Position numbers and translations under genes: made by a program. From assembly GCA_016928295.1 (NCBI GenBank), contig JAFGLA010000102.1, positions 1-64,000 of the forward strand: a DNA stretch of 64,000 nt, in the 5' to 3' direction. The stretch comes from Opitutales bacterium (lineage in GTDB: Bacteria; Verrucomicrobiota; Verrucomicrobiia; Opitutales; Oceanipulchritudinaceae). A model generated the notes under the pieces. That model did no database searches. It saw only the letters and a program-made list of their open reading frames with translations, and was not told the DNA's origin. Shown here in pieces: positions 1 to 10,136 of this stretch (the first letter of the stretch is position 1; the number at the start of each line of letters is the position of its first letter).

Positions 1-84
1 ATCCCGATTCACTTCGCCTCATGTTCCGGTTTTTCCCTCGAAAATACATCCCGCCTCCTCGGTCCGCCAATTTCCAAACACTCC
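1..84. repeat. Dispersed palindromic repeat, copy 1 (cut by window edge)
   Basis: This is the right half of an intergenic repeat also found at 21551-21668, 24857-25021 and 59004-59164. It shares the block CATCCCGCCTC and the end AAACACTCC with the best copy at 59004-59164. The left half lies outside the window. It sits just upstream of the fucosidase gene, so it may lie in that gene's promoter or leader region. Confidence 0.7.
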
Positions 85-106
85 CTAACCTTGCAATACA
101 ATTGAA

Positions 107-2434
107 ATGACCCCTGATAAACTAATTTTATCGAGGAAGGCACAGCTATGCCTTCTTCCTTTGATGCTGCTCGTGTCGGCCTGTTCAAAACAAGCCGAGC
201 CAGTGCAGAATAACGGCGCTCCAGCCGTTGACTACGCATACGAGCACGTCGTTCTGCCAACGGACACAAGCGCGACCATCGTCGAGAAGGCGGCAAAGGT
301 TCTGCCCCGTCCCAAGCAGACGGCCTGGATGCGCTACGAGCGCACCTTCTTCATTCATTTCGGCCCCAACACATTCAACCATGTCGAGTGGGGCAGCGGT
401 CGCGAGTCGCCGTCCATTTTCAACCCCACTTCGCTGGATGCGAAGCAGTGGGTCGGCGCTATGAAGAACCTCGACGGCAAACTGGTGATTCTAGTAAGCA
501 AGCACCACGATGGGTTCTGCATGTGGCCAACCCGTTACACGGAGCATTCGGTGGTCTCCAGCCCCTGGCTGGACGGAAAGGGCGACCTTGTCAGAATGGT
601 GTCCGATGCGGCAAAGGAACAGGACATCAAGCTGGGCATTTATCTTTCCCCGGCGGATCTTTACCAGCTGCGCACCAATCCGACCAATCCAGCCGGTTAC
701 TATGGCAACGGAAGCAAAAAGGTCAGCTCGACCATTCCGACAGATCCGGCCAGTTTCCAGAGCGACCCCTCCAAGGGGCGCAAACCTGCTGATGGTTTTG
801 GCAGCTACACCTACGTGGTGGACGACTACAACCGCTATTTCCTGAACCAGTTGTATGAATTGCTGACCGAGTACGGACCTATTTCCGTTGTCTGGTTCGA
901 CGGGGCCAATCCCGACCCGAGTGTTGAGGAGAGCTACGATTACACGGCTTGGTATGATTTGATTAACAAGCTCCAGCCGGAGGCCGTCATCTCCGTAAAA
1001 GGCCCGGACAGCCGCTGGGTGGGCAACGAGGGCGGCATCGGTCGCGTCATGGAGTGGAGCGTAATGCCCCTTCCCGTGGCACCGGCAGATTGCACATGGC
1101 CCGACCTTTACGGCGACGATCTTGGCAGCCGCGAAAAGCTCAAAGCCGGTTCCCACCTCTGGTGGTACCCGGCTGAAGTCAATACGTCCATACTCTACGG
1201 CTGGTTCTGGGCGCCCGGAAAGCAGGTCAAGACGGCTTCCGAGCTTATCGACTTCTACTACACGTCCATCGGGCGCAATGGAAACATGCTTCTTAACCTG
1301 CCACCTGATACGCGCGGCCTCATACCGGAAGACCAGTTGTCATCTCTCAACCAGATGGCTCAGGTTATTCGCGACACCTTTGCCACGAATCTGGCCAAGG
1401 GAGCTACAATTGTTGCTGACAGTTCCAATCCCGCGAACGCCGCTGCCAAGGCTCTCGACGGCGATCCGGACTCTTGGTGGGAGGCTGCGCCGGGGCATAC
1501 ATCGGCGACCTTTTCCCTTAACTTCCCGTCCCCGATAACATTTGACGTAGTGTCCTTGCAGGAGGCCGTATCCCAGCGAAGCCAGAGGATAGAGTCCTAC
1601 GTCGTTGAGGCGTGGAAAGATGGAGAATGGTCAGTTGTGGAGACTCAGACGACAGTTGGCCACAAGAGGCTCCTGCGCCTTGCGTCTCCCGTAACGACGG
1701 ACAGGTTGCGCATCCGCATCACAGGCTCCCGACTTGAGCCTACGCTTGCCGAACTGGGGCTTTACAAGCAGGCCATGTCTGTTCCCGCTCCTTCCATATC
1801 CGATCGCGATGCATCGGGTTTTGTCCGCATCGAAGGCACTGCGGGGCAGTCCATAGTATTTACAACGGACGGCAGCCTGCCGACCCCCGATTCCAGCGTT
1901 TATCGTGCTCCTGTGCCCATGCCCGAAGGCGGCACCGTTCAGGCCGGTCTGCTGACGGATAAAGGCCAGCTTGGCATGATTGCTTCACGCTACTTTGCCG
2001 GACTTGTACCGACAGGCTGGAAGGCTCTGAACGCTGATACTGCGGCAGCCTTTGCCATCGACGGCGCACCTTCCACGATCTGGCAGACAGGCGCCGATAC
2101 CGAAGTGAGTGCCCCCTTGGCCATCACCGTGGATATGGGCAGGGCGCTGGCGATCCGAGGCTTCACGTATCTGCCGCGCGGGGACGGCAGTTTGGAAGGC
2201 GTCGTGGATCTCTATCGTTTCGAGACGAGTCTGGACGGGGTGAAGTGGACGCGGAACGTGGATTCCGGCCGCTTTGGCAACATAAGGAACAACCCCATAT
2301 TGCAGGAGGTTACGTTCACTCCGCTAAAGGCAAGGTTCTTCCGCTTCACGGCTTTGAAGGAGCTCGACGGCAGGACAAAGCTCAGCATAGCAGAGATTTC
2401 CGTTTTGCCCGTGCCTGGCGGCCAGACCGAATAA
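107..2434 (+). CDS. GH29 alpha-L-fucosidase, lipoprotein, with F5/8 type C modules
   Basis: Likely releases terminal alpha-L-fucose from glycans at the cell surface or in the periplasm. The 775-residue product starts with a lipoprotein signal ending in LVSAC (Cys26). A GH29 catalytic domain follows (about 70-420) with FFIHFGPNTF, KHHDGFCMW (133-134 HH) and the nucleophile region VVWFDG (Asp265). The C-terminal part has a discoidin/F5-8-type C module (about 430-590), a short CHB_HEX-like segment (about 610-660) with FTTDGSLPTP, and a second F5/8 C-like module (about 670-775). These added modules are typical carbohydrate-binding extensions of GH29. It is followed by its own terminator and then a TonB-dependent receptor, so a glycan-scavenging role is likely. 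Exact linkage preference cannot be read from the sequence. Confidence 0.9.
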   Translation: MTPDKLILSRKAQLCLLPLMLLVSACSKQAEPVQNNGAPAVDYAYEHVVLPTDTSATIVEKAAKVLPRPKQTAWMRYERTFFIHFGPNTFNHVEWGSGRESPSIFNPTSLDAKQWVGAMKNLDGKLVILVSKHHDGFCMWPTRYTEHSVVSSPWLDGKGDLVRMVSDAAKEQDIKLGIYLSPADLYQLRTNPTNPAGYYGNGSKKVSSTIPTDPASFQSDPSKGRKPADGFGSYTYVVDDYNRYFLNQLYELLTEYGPISVVWFDGANPDPSVEESYDYTAWYDLINKLQPEAVISVKGPDSRWVGNEGGIGRVMEWSVMPLPVAPADCTWPDLYGDDLGSREKLKAGSHLWWYPAEVNTSILYGWFWAPGKQVKTASELIDFYYTSIGRNGNMLLNLPPDTRGLIPEDQLSSLNQMAQVIRDTFATNLAKGATIVADSSNPANAAAKALDGDPDSWWEAAPGHTSATFSLNFPSPITFDVVSLQEAVSQRSQRIESYVVEAWKDGEWSVVETQTTVGHKRLLRLASPVTTDRLRIRITGSRLEPTLAELGLYKQAMSVPAPSISDRDASGFVRIEGTAGQSIVFTTDGSLPTPDSSVYRAPVPMPEGGTVQAGLLTDKGQLGMIASRYFAGLVPTGWKALNADTAAAFAIDGAPSTIWQTGADTEVSAPLAITVDMGRALAIRGFTYLPRGDGSLEGVVDLYRFETSLDGVKWTRNVDSGRFGNIRNNPILQEVTFTPLKARFFRFTALKELDGRTKLSIAEISVLPVPGGQTE

Positions 2435-2490
2435 GCCAAGGTTCGACCAAGCCCATTGCTTTGTTCATCGGAGCAAGAGCTATTGCCCCC

Positions 2491-2521
2491 AAAACGCCCG
2501 TGGATTATCCGCGGGCGTTTT
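2491..2521 (+). terminator. Intrinsic terminator after the fucosidase gene
   Basis: A perfect 10-bp stem pairs AAAACGCCCG (2491-2500) with CGGGCGTTTT (2512-2521). It ends in a short T run and lies 57 bp after the fucosidase stop codon. The A run on the left arm means it could also work on the other strand. Confidence 0.8.
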
Positions 2522-2986
2522 GCTGTACAGATTTCACCTTCCAAATCGCAAAATAAAAAAGCAGGCGGACGTGGCGGCTTAGGCACGGGAAATACGTTGA
2601 CTTAATTATGAGCGGATTCGTTCCCGAAAGGGAGCGCCGTCTGCCCACATGACTTAATCCCCTCCCACTTAAGTTGAGTGAATGGCACTTTTGCCTGAGT
2701 TCGATAGCCGCTGCCTGTTTTATGGCGTTTTTCCACCTTCCCCCTCCAAGGTGGAACGGTGCGTTGTCTTCGATACTCAAGGCTCTTCTTCGGACATACC
2801 TGTCACAAGCAGTTCCCCGTCATGGGAATGGTCACCGAATTACTGTCGTAGTTCCGTTTTGCGACGCTTTTCCCTCCTGGTCCGCTCAGGACTGCAACCT
2901 GTCTATTTTTTGGCTCCGCTCTCACAGATCTCTCAAGTGCTGTGGGGATTGGGTCAATGTACCCCAAACTAGCAAAACTAACCAAA
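2522..2986. other. Intergenic region upstream of the TonB-dependent receptor
   Basis: About 465 bp without a convincing gene. The palindrome ACTTAAGT lies at 2667-2674. Short open frames here show no protein-like pattern. The region presumably holds the promoter of the receptor gene, but I could not pick a clear -35/-10 pair. Confidence 0.5.
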
Positions 2987-5900
2987 ATGAAAAGAAAGCT
3001 CAGTCGTTCAGTACTGACACTGTCTTCAGCGCTATCGCTTGGTGCTATGACGTCGTTGGCGCAAGCTCCTGCCAGCGATTCATCAGACATCTCCTCCAGC
3101 GAGGACGAAATATTCGTAATGGATCCGTTCAGCGTTACAGCCGAGTCCTTAGGATATAAGGCGGTTGACACTCTTGGCGGTTCCCGCGTTCGCACCGATC
3201 TTGCCGATACCGCATCGGCTCTGACCGTAGTCAACGCCAAACTGCTTCAAGACCTTAACGTATCAAGAGCAGAGGATCTGTTGGTCTATACCACTAACAC
3301 CGAAGTGGCCGGCCTTGGCGGCAACTACTCCGGTGTTGCCAGCCGTGGTTTCGGCGTCGGCTCTGAAGCCGGTCGCCTTGCCAACCCATCGGGCACCAAC
3401 CGTATGCGCGGTCTGTCCGCCATGGACAGCACGAGAAACTACTTCTCCAGCTCCATTCCATGGGACGGATACAACATCAGCCGTGTGGACATTTCACGCG
3501 GTCCGAATTCGTTCCTCTTCGGCGTGGGAAGTCCCTCGGGTATTTCCAACGTTTCGACAAACAATGCCGTGTTTACCGACAATGGCTCTGTTGAAGGGCA
3601 TTACGGCAGTTACGGCAGCACGAGAAGCTCTCTTGATTACAACAAGGTAATTCTGGAGGACGAGCTTGCCGTCAGAGTCGATCTTGTGGATGACCGCAGG
3701 GAGTACCAGCAGAACCCCGCCTTCAATGACTCGAAGCGGGCTTATGCAGCTGTGCGCTACGATCCTAAGTTCCTCAGCACTCCTTCAAGCCACACCAAGA
3801 TTGAGTTCAGTTACGAATACGGCGAGGTGGATTCCAATAATCCGCGTACGCTGCCTCCCCTGGACTACATCTCCGGTTACTTCGACGAAGCCACGAACAA
3901 GGCCGGTTACGACCCGTTTACGTTCCAGACTAATAAAGCGGGCGTAGATCCTAACGCGTCTCCGTGGGTTGTTAACCAGAACATGTACGGATATGCATGG
4001 GGTAGTAACGCGACTTACTACTTTGACGCGGCCACGGGCGAAGTTCTCTACCGCGGGCAGACAAGTGCCGGTGGCGATAACTTCGGCGGAGGCGGTTACG
4101 TGAAGGGCTTTGGAGGCTTCATTGATGATAATAACTCTGTGAACGCCTACAACCTGTACACTACAGGTTTCAGCCACTACGCCATTGCGAAGAATTACGA
4201 AGATTCCTCACTGTATCCGGGCGCGTATGCCAGAACTGTGAACTATCTTGACAGGACTCTCTCTGATACGTCGGTCTTTGACTTCTACAACAAGCTCATC
4301 GACGGACCGAACAAGCGCGAGTGGCAGGATTGGAACGCTTACAACCTGAGCGTCGTTCAGAGCTTGTTCGACTACACGTTGAACATTCAGGCCGTTTACA
4401 CTCACGAAGACTACACGAGCGGTTCGGAGAGCATGTTGCCCGGTTCGCCCTACATCTCCGTGGATATGAACTCCTACAATCTCAACGCCTATCCGAGTTG
4501 GATGGACGGGGCCGCGCTCAACGAAAATGTTGGTCGTCCTGTCATGGGCAATTACACTGGTGGTGGCAGCGAATACAATACCGTACGTGACAACTATCAG
4601 TTGACCACGTCGTATTCGCTTCGTTTCAACGAGATCATGCAGGATAGCCTGTTAACCCGTATTCTTGGGCACTGGGAGATGACGGGGCTTCTCGGGCACT
4701 ACGTCACCGAGAAAGAGCAGCGCAACTTCCAGTCTTACAGAACGGACTTGCAGTTTGCCCAAGATGTTCACCACGGCTCATCCGTTGGCGACAGCAACAT
4801 AATGTGGGTCTCGTATCTGGGGGATTCGCTGGCTGGCAGAACCTCTCTTAGCGGTGCAAACTTGAGTAGCATAGCCAATCGTTTCGTTCCCACTTCCGGC
4901 CTATTCAGAATGTGGAACGGCACTTGGATTGCAGACGACACGGTTGACCCTGAAGCAGTATGGACGAATGTGTCCCCCTTGGGTTCAGCCTCGTTGAGCG
5001 AATTCCATAATCCTCTAAACTACAAGGGTTATCAGGATTACGCGGCAGATGTCACATACTGGCGCGACACGGATCAGCTCTATACGGACGGCAGCAACAA
5101 GAGCCGCGAAAGGCTCTCTTCCGCCGCCTTCCTGTACCAGGGTTACCTCTGGGACGACGCCATCGTGCCGTCCATTGGTATTCGCCGCGACAAGGTTCGT
5201 CAGCAGGGCACCAACGCCCCGAAGGATGCCACATCCAACATCGTGTCGTTGAACTACGACATAGATGACGAGGGCGTGGAAATGTACACCACATCAATAA
5301 GTTACGGCGTCGCTATTCACACGGCCAAGATCTTCAAAAATCTCTTGCCCAAGGGTGATGACGTAACCTTCTTCTACTTCCACGGAAGCAACCAGACGCC
5401 CAAGGTGCGTTATTCCGTGAACGGAGACCAGCTCCCCAACGAAGAGGGCGAGACGGATGACTTCAGCATTCAGTACGACGGTTTTGACGGTCGCTTCTCG
5501 ATGAGGCTGACCTATTTCAAAACTGTTGACAAATATGCGGCCATTTCCGGTTCGCCGCTTGGTGGCTCGGCTTGGTTGATTGACTCTCTGCCGGCATGGA
5601 CGCTTGGCTTTGCCGCCCAGGGTGTCGCTGCCGCCAACATGACAGACGACCAGCTCCCGCAGGAAATGCAGTGGAATAGCTGGGAGTGGGGATGGGCACG
5701 CGAACACCCCGAAAAGGCGAATGCTCTTGGTGAATTGCTGAAGACCAAGTTTGTCGAAGTCTTCCCGCAGAGTTATTGGGACGCATATGGTATGCCCGTC
5801 GATGTGGAAGCGATCAAGAGGGGGGACTGGCTTAACATCCTCACCAATGGCGCATGGATAGCGCCCCAGAATATTGCCAACCCGCACAAGATTCATGGAA

Positions 5901-6586
5901 CGGATCCGATTTTCGACCAAGACGTCGAAGCAAAGGGTTTTGAACTTGAAGCTACATTCAGGCCACTCAAGAACTGGGATATCACGTTCAATGCTTCCAG
6001 GCTTGAAGCGCAGCAGACAAAGCTCGGAGATGGTGTGTCGGCATACCTGACAGATATTGCCAGTCTTATGCTGGAAACAGAGCTGGGCGATACTCCGCAG
6101 TGGGGTAATTACAACGACCCGATGTCGAACTTGTTCATGAGCGGTCTGTGGTCTCCGTATTTGTTGCAGACCTCACTTACAGGTTCAGATCAGCCTGAAG
6201 TTAGGAAGTGGAACTTCAAGATTATCTCCAACTACACTTTCGAAGAGGGTATGTTGAAGGGGCTTAACGTGGGCGGCGCCTTCCGTTGGGCTTCCGAGCA
6301 GGTTATTGGCTACGGTATCAAGCTCGACGAGATTAACGGAGAAGACGCTTGGGTATATGATGTCAGCAAACCTTACTACGGTGAGTCGGATTCACACTTC
6401 GACATGTGGATAGGGTATCAGTCCAAGCTTAGTGACGATGTTGACTGGCGCATTCAGCTCAACCTCAGAAACGTCGGAGAAGACGAGGGCTTGGTCGCTG
6501 TATCGGCCGATCCCGATGGTACTGTCGCTCAGTATCGCATAGCAGAGGGTATGAGCTACGATCTGAGCCTCAAATTCATGTTCTAA
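2987..6586 (+). CDS. TonB-dependent outer-membrane receptor (Opitutus type)
   Basis: An outer-membrane beta-barrel of 1199 residues for energy-dependent uptake, probably of an oligosaccharide given its glycosidase neighbours. I chose ATG 2987 because it gives a normal signal peptide ending LAQA; an upstream GTG at 2942 would add 15 polar residues before it. After the signal comes a TonB-box-like stretch (EIFVMDPFSVTAE, about 35-49), a plug domain (about 55-190) with RVRTDLADTASALTVV and the LNVSRAEDLLVYTT region, and then a long aromatic-rich barrel ending in YDLSLKFMF, a typical C-terminal Phe. Length is at the high end for the family. Substrate is unknown. It has its own terminator about 100 bp downstream. 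Confidence 0.92.
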   Translation: MKRKLSRSVLTLSSALSLGAMTSLAQAPASDSSDISSSEDEIFVMDPFSVTAESLGYKAVDTLGGSRVRTDLADTASALTVVNAKLLQDLNVSRAEDLLVYTTNTEVAGLGGNYSGVASRGFGVGSEAGRLANPSGTNRMRGLSAMDSTRNYFSSSIPWDGYNISRVDISRGPNSFLFGVGSPSGISNVSTNNAVFTDNGSVEGHYGSYGSTRSSLDYNKVILEDELAVRVDLVDDRREYQQNPAFNDSKRAYAAVRYDPKFLSTPSSHTKIEFSYEYGEVDSNNPRTLPPLDYISGYFDEATNKAGYDPFTFQTNKAGVDPNASPWVVNQNMYGYAWGSNATYYFDAATGEVLYRGQTSAGGDNFGGGGYVKGFGGFIDDNNSVNAYNLYTTGFSHYAIAKNYEDSSLYPGAYARTVNYLDRTLSDTSVFDFYNKLIDGPNKREWQDWNAYNLSVVQSLFDYTLNIQAVYTHEDYTSGSESMLPGSPYISVDMNSYNLNAYPSWMDGAALNENVGRPVMGNYTGGGSEYNTVRDNYQLTTSYSLRFNEIMQDSLLTRILGHWEMTGLLGHYVTEKEQRNFQSYRTDLQFAQDVHHGSSVGDSNIMWVSYLGDSLAGRTSLSGANLSSIANRFVPTSGLFRMWNGTWIADDTVDPEAVWTNVSPLGSASLSEFHNPLNYKGYQDYAADVTYWRDTDQLYTDGSNKSRERLSSAAFLYQGYLWDDAIVPSIGIRRDKVRQQGTNAPKDATSNIVSLNYDIDDEGVEMYTTSISYGVAIHTAKIFKNLLPKGDDVTFFYFHGSNQTPKVRYSVNGDQLPNEEGETDDFSIQYDGFDGRFSMRLTYFKTVDKYAAISGSPLGGSAWLIDSLPAWTLGFAAQGVAAANMTDDQLPQEMQWNSWEWGWAREHPEKANALGELLKTKFVEVFPQSYWDAYGMPVDVEAIKRGDWLNILTNGAWIAPQNIANPHKIHGTDPIFDQDVEAKGFELEATFRPLKNWDITFNASRLEAQQTKLGDGVSAYLTDIASLMLETELGDTPQWGNYNDPMSNLFMSGLWSPYLLQTSLTGSDQPEVRKWNFKIISNYTFEEGMLKGLNVGGAFRWASEQVIGYGIKLDEINGEDAWVYDVSKPYYGESDSHFDMWIGYQSKLSDDVDWRIQLNLRNVGEDEGLVAVSADPDGTVAQYRIAEGMSYDLSLKFMF

Positions 6587-6688
6587 TACTATTAATATAC
6601 TGTTCGTAGCTATCGCGCCTATGAAGGGTTAGTCGTTCATATGTGCAAAAGTATCGAATAGTTAGAGAGGTAACTCTCCGTGTTGCTG

Positions 6689-6720
6689 AAACGGCGCCGA
6701 ATACCCCGGCGCCGTTTCTT
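6689..6720 (+). terminator. Intrinsic terminator after the TonB receptor gene
   Basis: AAACGGCGCC (6689-6698) pairs perfectly with GGCGCCGTTT (6708-6717) around a 9-nt loop, followed by a T-rich tail. It lies about 100 bp after the receptor stop. Confidence 0.85.
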
Positions 6721-7085
6721 GTTATATATGAATCACGCTGGGACGCAAAGAGGTAAAATGTTTGGTTTTTGTGGCAGGGACTGGATGTATATTTCGTTCT
6801 TATATTATGGAGGGCTTTGAAGTGATCTTGCGAGTTGTATCGTAAGTTAGGTAGTGAGTAAACAGATAGAAATGTCTCGCCGTCCTGTTAGGTAGTGGAT
6901 GCTGGTGTTGCTTGTAGTTGGGATTGTTCTTCACAATAGGAACTAAAATGTGTGGAGGACACAGGAAGCATCATTGTTCATCCTGACAGGGCGGTTGATG
7001 GCTGCTTATATGCGTGTTTGTTCATGCTCTTGTTGCTGTTGGATGGTAGCTTATAAGAGGATGTGATGCTGTTACATGTGGATAC
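6721..7085. other. AT-rich intergenic stretch between convergent genes
   Basis: About 365 bp between two terminators that end the TonB receptor (+) and GH3 (-) genes. No convincing open frame on either strand. The motif GTTAGGTAGTG occurs near 6846 and 6889 (first copy AGTTAGGTAGTGAG, second TGTTAGGTAGTGGA). I see no other structure. Confidence 0.5.
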
Positions 7086-7122
7086 AAAAAGACAGGGCTG
7101 TGACCTGTGCCACAACCCTGTC
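7086..7122 (-). terminator. Intrinsic terminator of the GH3 gene
   Basis: GACAGGG (7091-7097) pairs with CCCTGTC (7116-7122), extended inwards by TGTG/CACA. On the minus strand it is followed by a run of five T (7086-7090 read in reverse). It lies about 60 bp beyond the GH3 stop codon. Confidence 0.8.
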
Positions 7123-7182
7123 AGAGTTATTTCACGAACGTAAGGGGGATTTGGTGTCCACCCTTGCTATGTGGTAAGTCGT

Positions 7183-9852
7183 TTAGAGGTCTACCGTTAC
7201 GCTTTGTCTGATATCCAGGGCGGAGGCTGACGCACGGATTGTCCACTTGCCCTTCGGCGTAACGTAAGCATTCGTTTCTTCACACCAGCGGCGTAGCGCG
7301 GATGAGGTGACAATGAAGTTAACCACTCGCGTCTCGCCAGCTTTCAGGAATGTGCGTTCAAATGCGCATAGTGACTGGATTTCGCGCGGAGAAGAACTCT
7401 CCGGCGCAAGGGCATAGAGTTGAACGACCTCTTCGCCATCAAGCTTTCCAGTGTTCTTCACTTCGACACTTACGTGCAACAGCCCGTCCGCACCCTTCTT
7501 TGCCGTCATATTCGAGTATGCAAAAGAAGTGTATGACAGCCCGTGCCCGAAGGGATAAAGCGGCGTGCCTTGGAAATACTTGTAGGTGCGGTCGGCCATT
7601 TCGTAGTTGGTGAAGTCCGGCAAGTCCTCCGTCTGGCGATAGAAAGTAAGCGGTAGTCTGCCGGACGGATTGCTGATGCCGAGCAGCGTTTGCGCGACGG
7701 CGTTTCCGCCCTGCTGCCCCGGATACCACGCTTGCAGGATGGCGTTCGCGTGTGCGTCCTCCCATGTCAAGGCCACCGCACTGCCGGACATGTTTACGAT
7801 TACCAATGGTTTGCCGCTTGCGCATAGCTCCTTTATGAGCCGTTCCTGAAGCGGGGGAAGCTCGATACTAGTGCGATCTCCGCCAGAGAAGCCTATGTAA
7901 TCAACGGCCATTTCCTCGCCCTCAAGCTGCGCTGTAAGGCCGCCGACGTAGATGACGGCATCGGCATCCTTCGCCATAGCCACTGCATTTGCAATGTGCG
8001 CTTCGGGCGCAGGCGGTATCCATTCAAGAGCGAGCGATACCGGTCCGTCTCCCTGCTTGTATTCGAGGCGAATTGGAAGGGAGGCATTTTCGGGCAGTTC
8101 ACTGCTTGCTTCAATTTCGCGAACGACTTGAAGCTCGTCGTTGGTAGCTTCCCAGGAATCAATGACGGTTTTGCCGTTCACGCTCAGGCGGAAGCCTCCG
8201 CGCGCGCGGACTCTGAATTGGTAATTGCCCGAAATCGTCGTTGTCAGCTCACCGTTCCAGCGCGCCGATATGCCTGCCGGAGGCAGGCTCTTGGGCATAC
8301 CGCCGGATGTGGAGTTATCCGCGCCGCATTCAAAACAAATCGGGCGCTCGGTGCGCTTTTCCATGGGTTCACCGGCAAGATCGGAATTGCTGAAATACTC
8401 GCCTCTGAACCAGGGCTGCGGGATGGCGCGCCAGCCTGCGCTTCGCAGCGCATAGTCGCAACCGTATGCGTAATCCACCTTAACGCCTTCTTCTTCGAGG
8501 TGCTTCTTCAGCCCCGCCAGCACTGTCACGGGCTTGGAAGGCTCCCCGCAATAGTTGCCTACGAGCGCGGGGACGGAATCCGCGTTCGGGCCGACGATAA
8601 GGACGCGGCGCACCTTGTTCGTGTCGAGCGGAAGAATGCCGTCGTTTTTGAGAAGCACCATGCTTTTGCGCGCTGCGACAAGCGACAGCTCACTGTGTTC
8701 AGGGGTGTCGTTCTCGGAAGGGCTGATTGCGTTGAACGGCACTTCGTCGGCGGGGTCGAAAAGGCCCAGCCTGAACAAAGTGCGCAGGAGCGGTTTAAGC
8801 TGCATGTCCACGGTTGCCTCATCGACAAGACCATTGTTGACCGCCTTTACCAGCGCCTCCGGTTCGGAGCCGCAAACAACGTTCATACCCGCATTCAGGA
8901 CCAGCGCGCTGGCCTCCGCCGCGTCCGCCGCCAGTTTGTAAGAGTAGATAAGGTCGCCCGCAGAGCCGCAATCGCTTGTCACATGCCCGTTGAAACCCCA
9001 CTGGTTAAGAAGCCCGTAGAGCTTCGGGTGGATGGAGCAGGGGGTTCCGTCAATTGCGTTGTACGCTGTCATGACGACTTCGACGCGACTCTCTTTTACG
9101 AGTGCTTCAAAGGCGGGCAGGTAGGTGTCGTACAGGTCGGCGTTCGCAATTACGGCATCAAAACTGTGACGCAGGCTTTCCGGGCCGCTGTGGACGGCAA
9201 AGTGCTTCGCACATGCCGCAGCCGTGAGATACTTAGGGTCGCTGCCCTGCAAGCCTTGGACGAACGCCACGCCAAGGGTTGCTGTCAAATACGGATCCTC
9301 TCCGTAGGTTTCCTGCCCGCGTCCCCAGCGTGGGTCTCTGAATATGTTCACGTTGGGCGACCAGAATGTGAGACCGTGGAACAGTGCTCCTTCTTCGGGG
9401 GTGCCCTTGTAGCCGTTGAATTTAGCGCGCGCTTCCACGCCGATTACGGCGGCGATTTCTTTTTGTAAAGGCGCGTCCCACATGGCCGCGAGTCCTATGG
9501 CCTGTGGAAACACCGTGGCATGGCCCGCGTTGGCCACCCCGTGCAGGGCTTCGCTCCACCAGTCATACTTGGGTATGCCCAGCCTTGGGACGCCCGGGGT
9601 GGAGTTTTTCATCATGGACGCCTTTTCTTCCAGCGTCATGCGCGAGACCAAATCGTCGATTCTCGCCTCTTGAGGAATAGATGAGTCAAGATAGGCTGGC
9701 GTTTCCGCCATTGCCGTGCCTGCACAGACCGTCGCGATGGCGAATAATGATATGACGGGCGAATAAATCTGCCGGAAAGTCCTGCGAGTGCCTGCTTCAA
9801 TGAGCTTGCGCAGTCTGCTTGTCTTGGGGTGAGAGTAGGGGTGTTGTTTCAT
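7183..9852 (-). CDS. Secreted GH3 beta-glycosidase with PA14 domain
   Basis: A 889-residue secreted glycosidase, probably a beta-glucosidase or beta-xylosidase. The N-terminus has a long basic region and then a hydrophobic signal ending near ATAMAE (about 35-50). The GH3 N-domain carries YDWWSEALHGVA, FSPN-like WSPNVNIFRDPRWGRGQETYGEDP and the nucleophile region GHVTSDCGSAGD (Asp294). The second GH3 domain starts after LVAARKSMVLLKND (about 395). A PA14-like sugar-binding insert begins near WFRGEYFSNSDLAGEP (about 455-600). The C-terminal fibronectin-III-like domain follows YPFGHGLSYTSF. The order N-domain, split C-domain with PA14, FnIII is a known GH3 layout. It stands alone with its own terminator, converging on the TonB receptor. 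Confidence 0.92.
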   Translation of the reverse strand: MKQHPYSHPKTSRLRKLIEAGTRRTFRQIYSPVISLFAIATVCAGTAMAETPAYLDSSIPQEARIDDLVSRMTLEEKASMMKNSTPGVPRLGIPKYDWWSEALHGVANAGHATVFPQAIGLAAMWDAPLQKEIAAVIGVEARAKFNGYKGTPEEGALFHGLTFWSPNVNIFRDPRWGRGQETYGEDPYLTATLGVAFVQGLQGSDPKYLTAAACAKHFAVHSGPESLRHSFDAVIANADLYDTYLPAFEALVKESRVEVVMTAYNAIDGTPCSIHPKLYGLLNQWGFNGHVTSDCGSAGDLIYSYKLAADAAEASALVLNAGMNVVCGSEPEALVKAVNNGLVDEATVDMQLKPLLRTLFRLGLFDPADEVPFNAISPSENDTPEHSELSLVAARKSMVLLKNDGILPLDTNKVRRVLIVGPNADSVPALVGNYCGEPSKPVTVLAGLKKHLEEEGVKVDYAYGCDYALRSAGWRAIPQPWFRGEYFSNSDLAGEPMEKRTERPICFECGADNSTSGGMPKSLPPAGISARWNGELTTTISGNYQFRVRARGGFRLSVNGKTVIDSWEATNDELQVVREIEASSELPENASLPIRLEYKQGDGPVSLALEWIPPAPEAHIANAVAMAKDADAVIYVGGLTAQLEGEEMAVDYIGFSGGDRTSIELPPLQERLIKELCASGKPLVIVNMSGSAVALTWEDAHANAILQAWYPGQQGGNAVAQTLLGISNPSGRLPLTFYRQTEDLPDFTNYEMADRTYKYFQGTPLYPFGHGLSYTSFAYSNMTAKKGADGLLHVSVEVKNTGKLDGEEVVQLYALAPESSSPREIQSLCAFERTFLKAGETRVVNFIVTSSALRRWCEETNAYVTPKGKWTIRASASALDIRQSVTVDL

Positions 9853-10066
9853 GATTATAGATAAGGCTCTTGCCTATGGTGCTTTGTAAGAACGGTTTGT
9901 TGGGGTTGGAAAAGGGGTATGTGAGTTTGGCCGTGTTCACGAATTCGACTCCCGTCGGGAAACATGCGTCCCCATATGGATAAACGTGTTTTTCCACCAA
10001 ACCCACCTGCGTTTTCTGTTTTTAAGACGCAGCCAAGCATCACTCAACTTTTCTTACTGTATGCAG

Positions 10067-10101
10067 CAAAAAGCCTGCGTCTGTTTTCAAGAGCGCAGGC
10101 T
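10067..10101 (-). terminator. Intrinsic terminator of the PEP-CTERM gene
   Basis: AGCCTGCG (10072-10079) pairs with CGCAGGCT (10094-10101). Read on the minus strand the stem is followed by five T. It lies about 35 bp past the stop codon. Confidence 0.8.
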
Positions 10102-10136
10102 GTGTAAAAGGTATTCTAAACTAGTTTTCGGGCAGA

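Noticed and set aside
2691-2706. Sigma-54-like motif before the TonB receptor (TGGCACTTTTGC)
   Set aside because: The -24 and -12 elements are 3 bp too close together for sigma-54.
7996-9468. A 490-residue open frame opposite the GH3 gene
   Set aside because: No recognisable motif and fully antisense to a well-supported glycosidase.
9982-9991. AAACGTGTTT as a LacI-type operator upstream of GH3
   Set aside because: Only an imperfect short palindrome without a nearby LacI gene; too weak to annotate.
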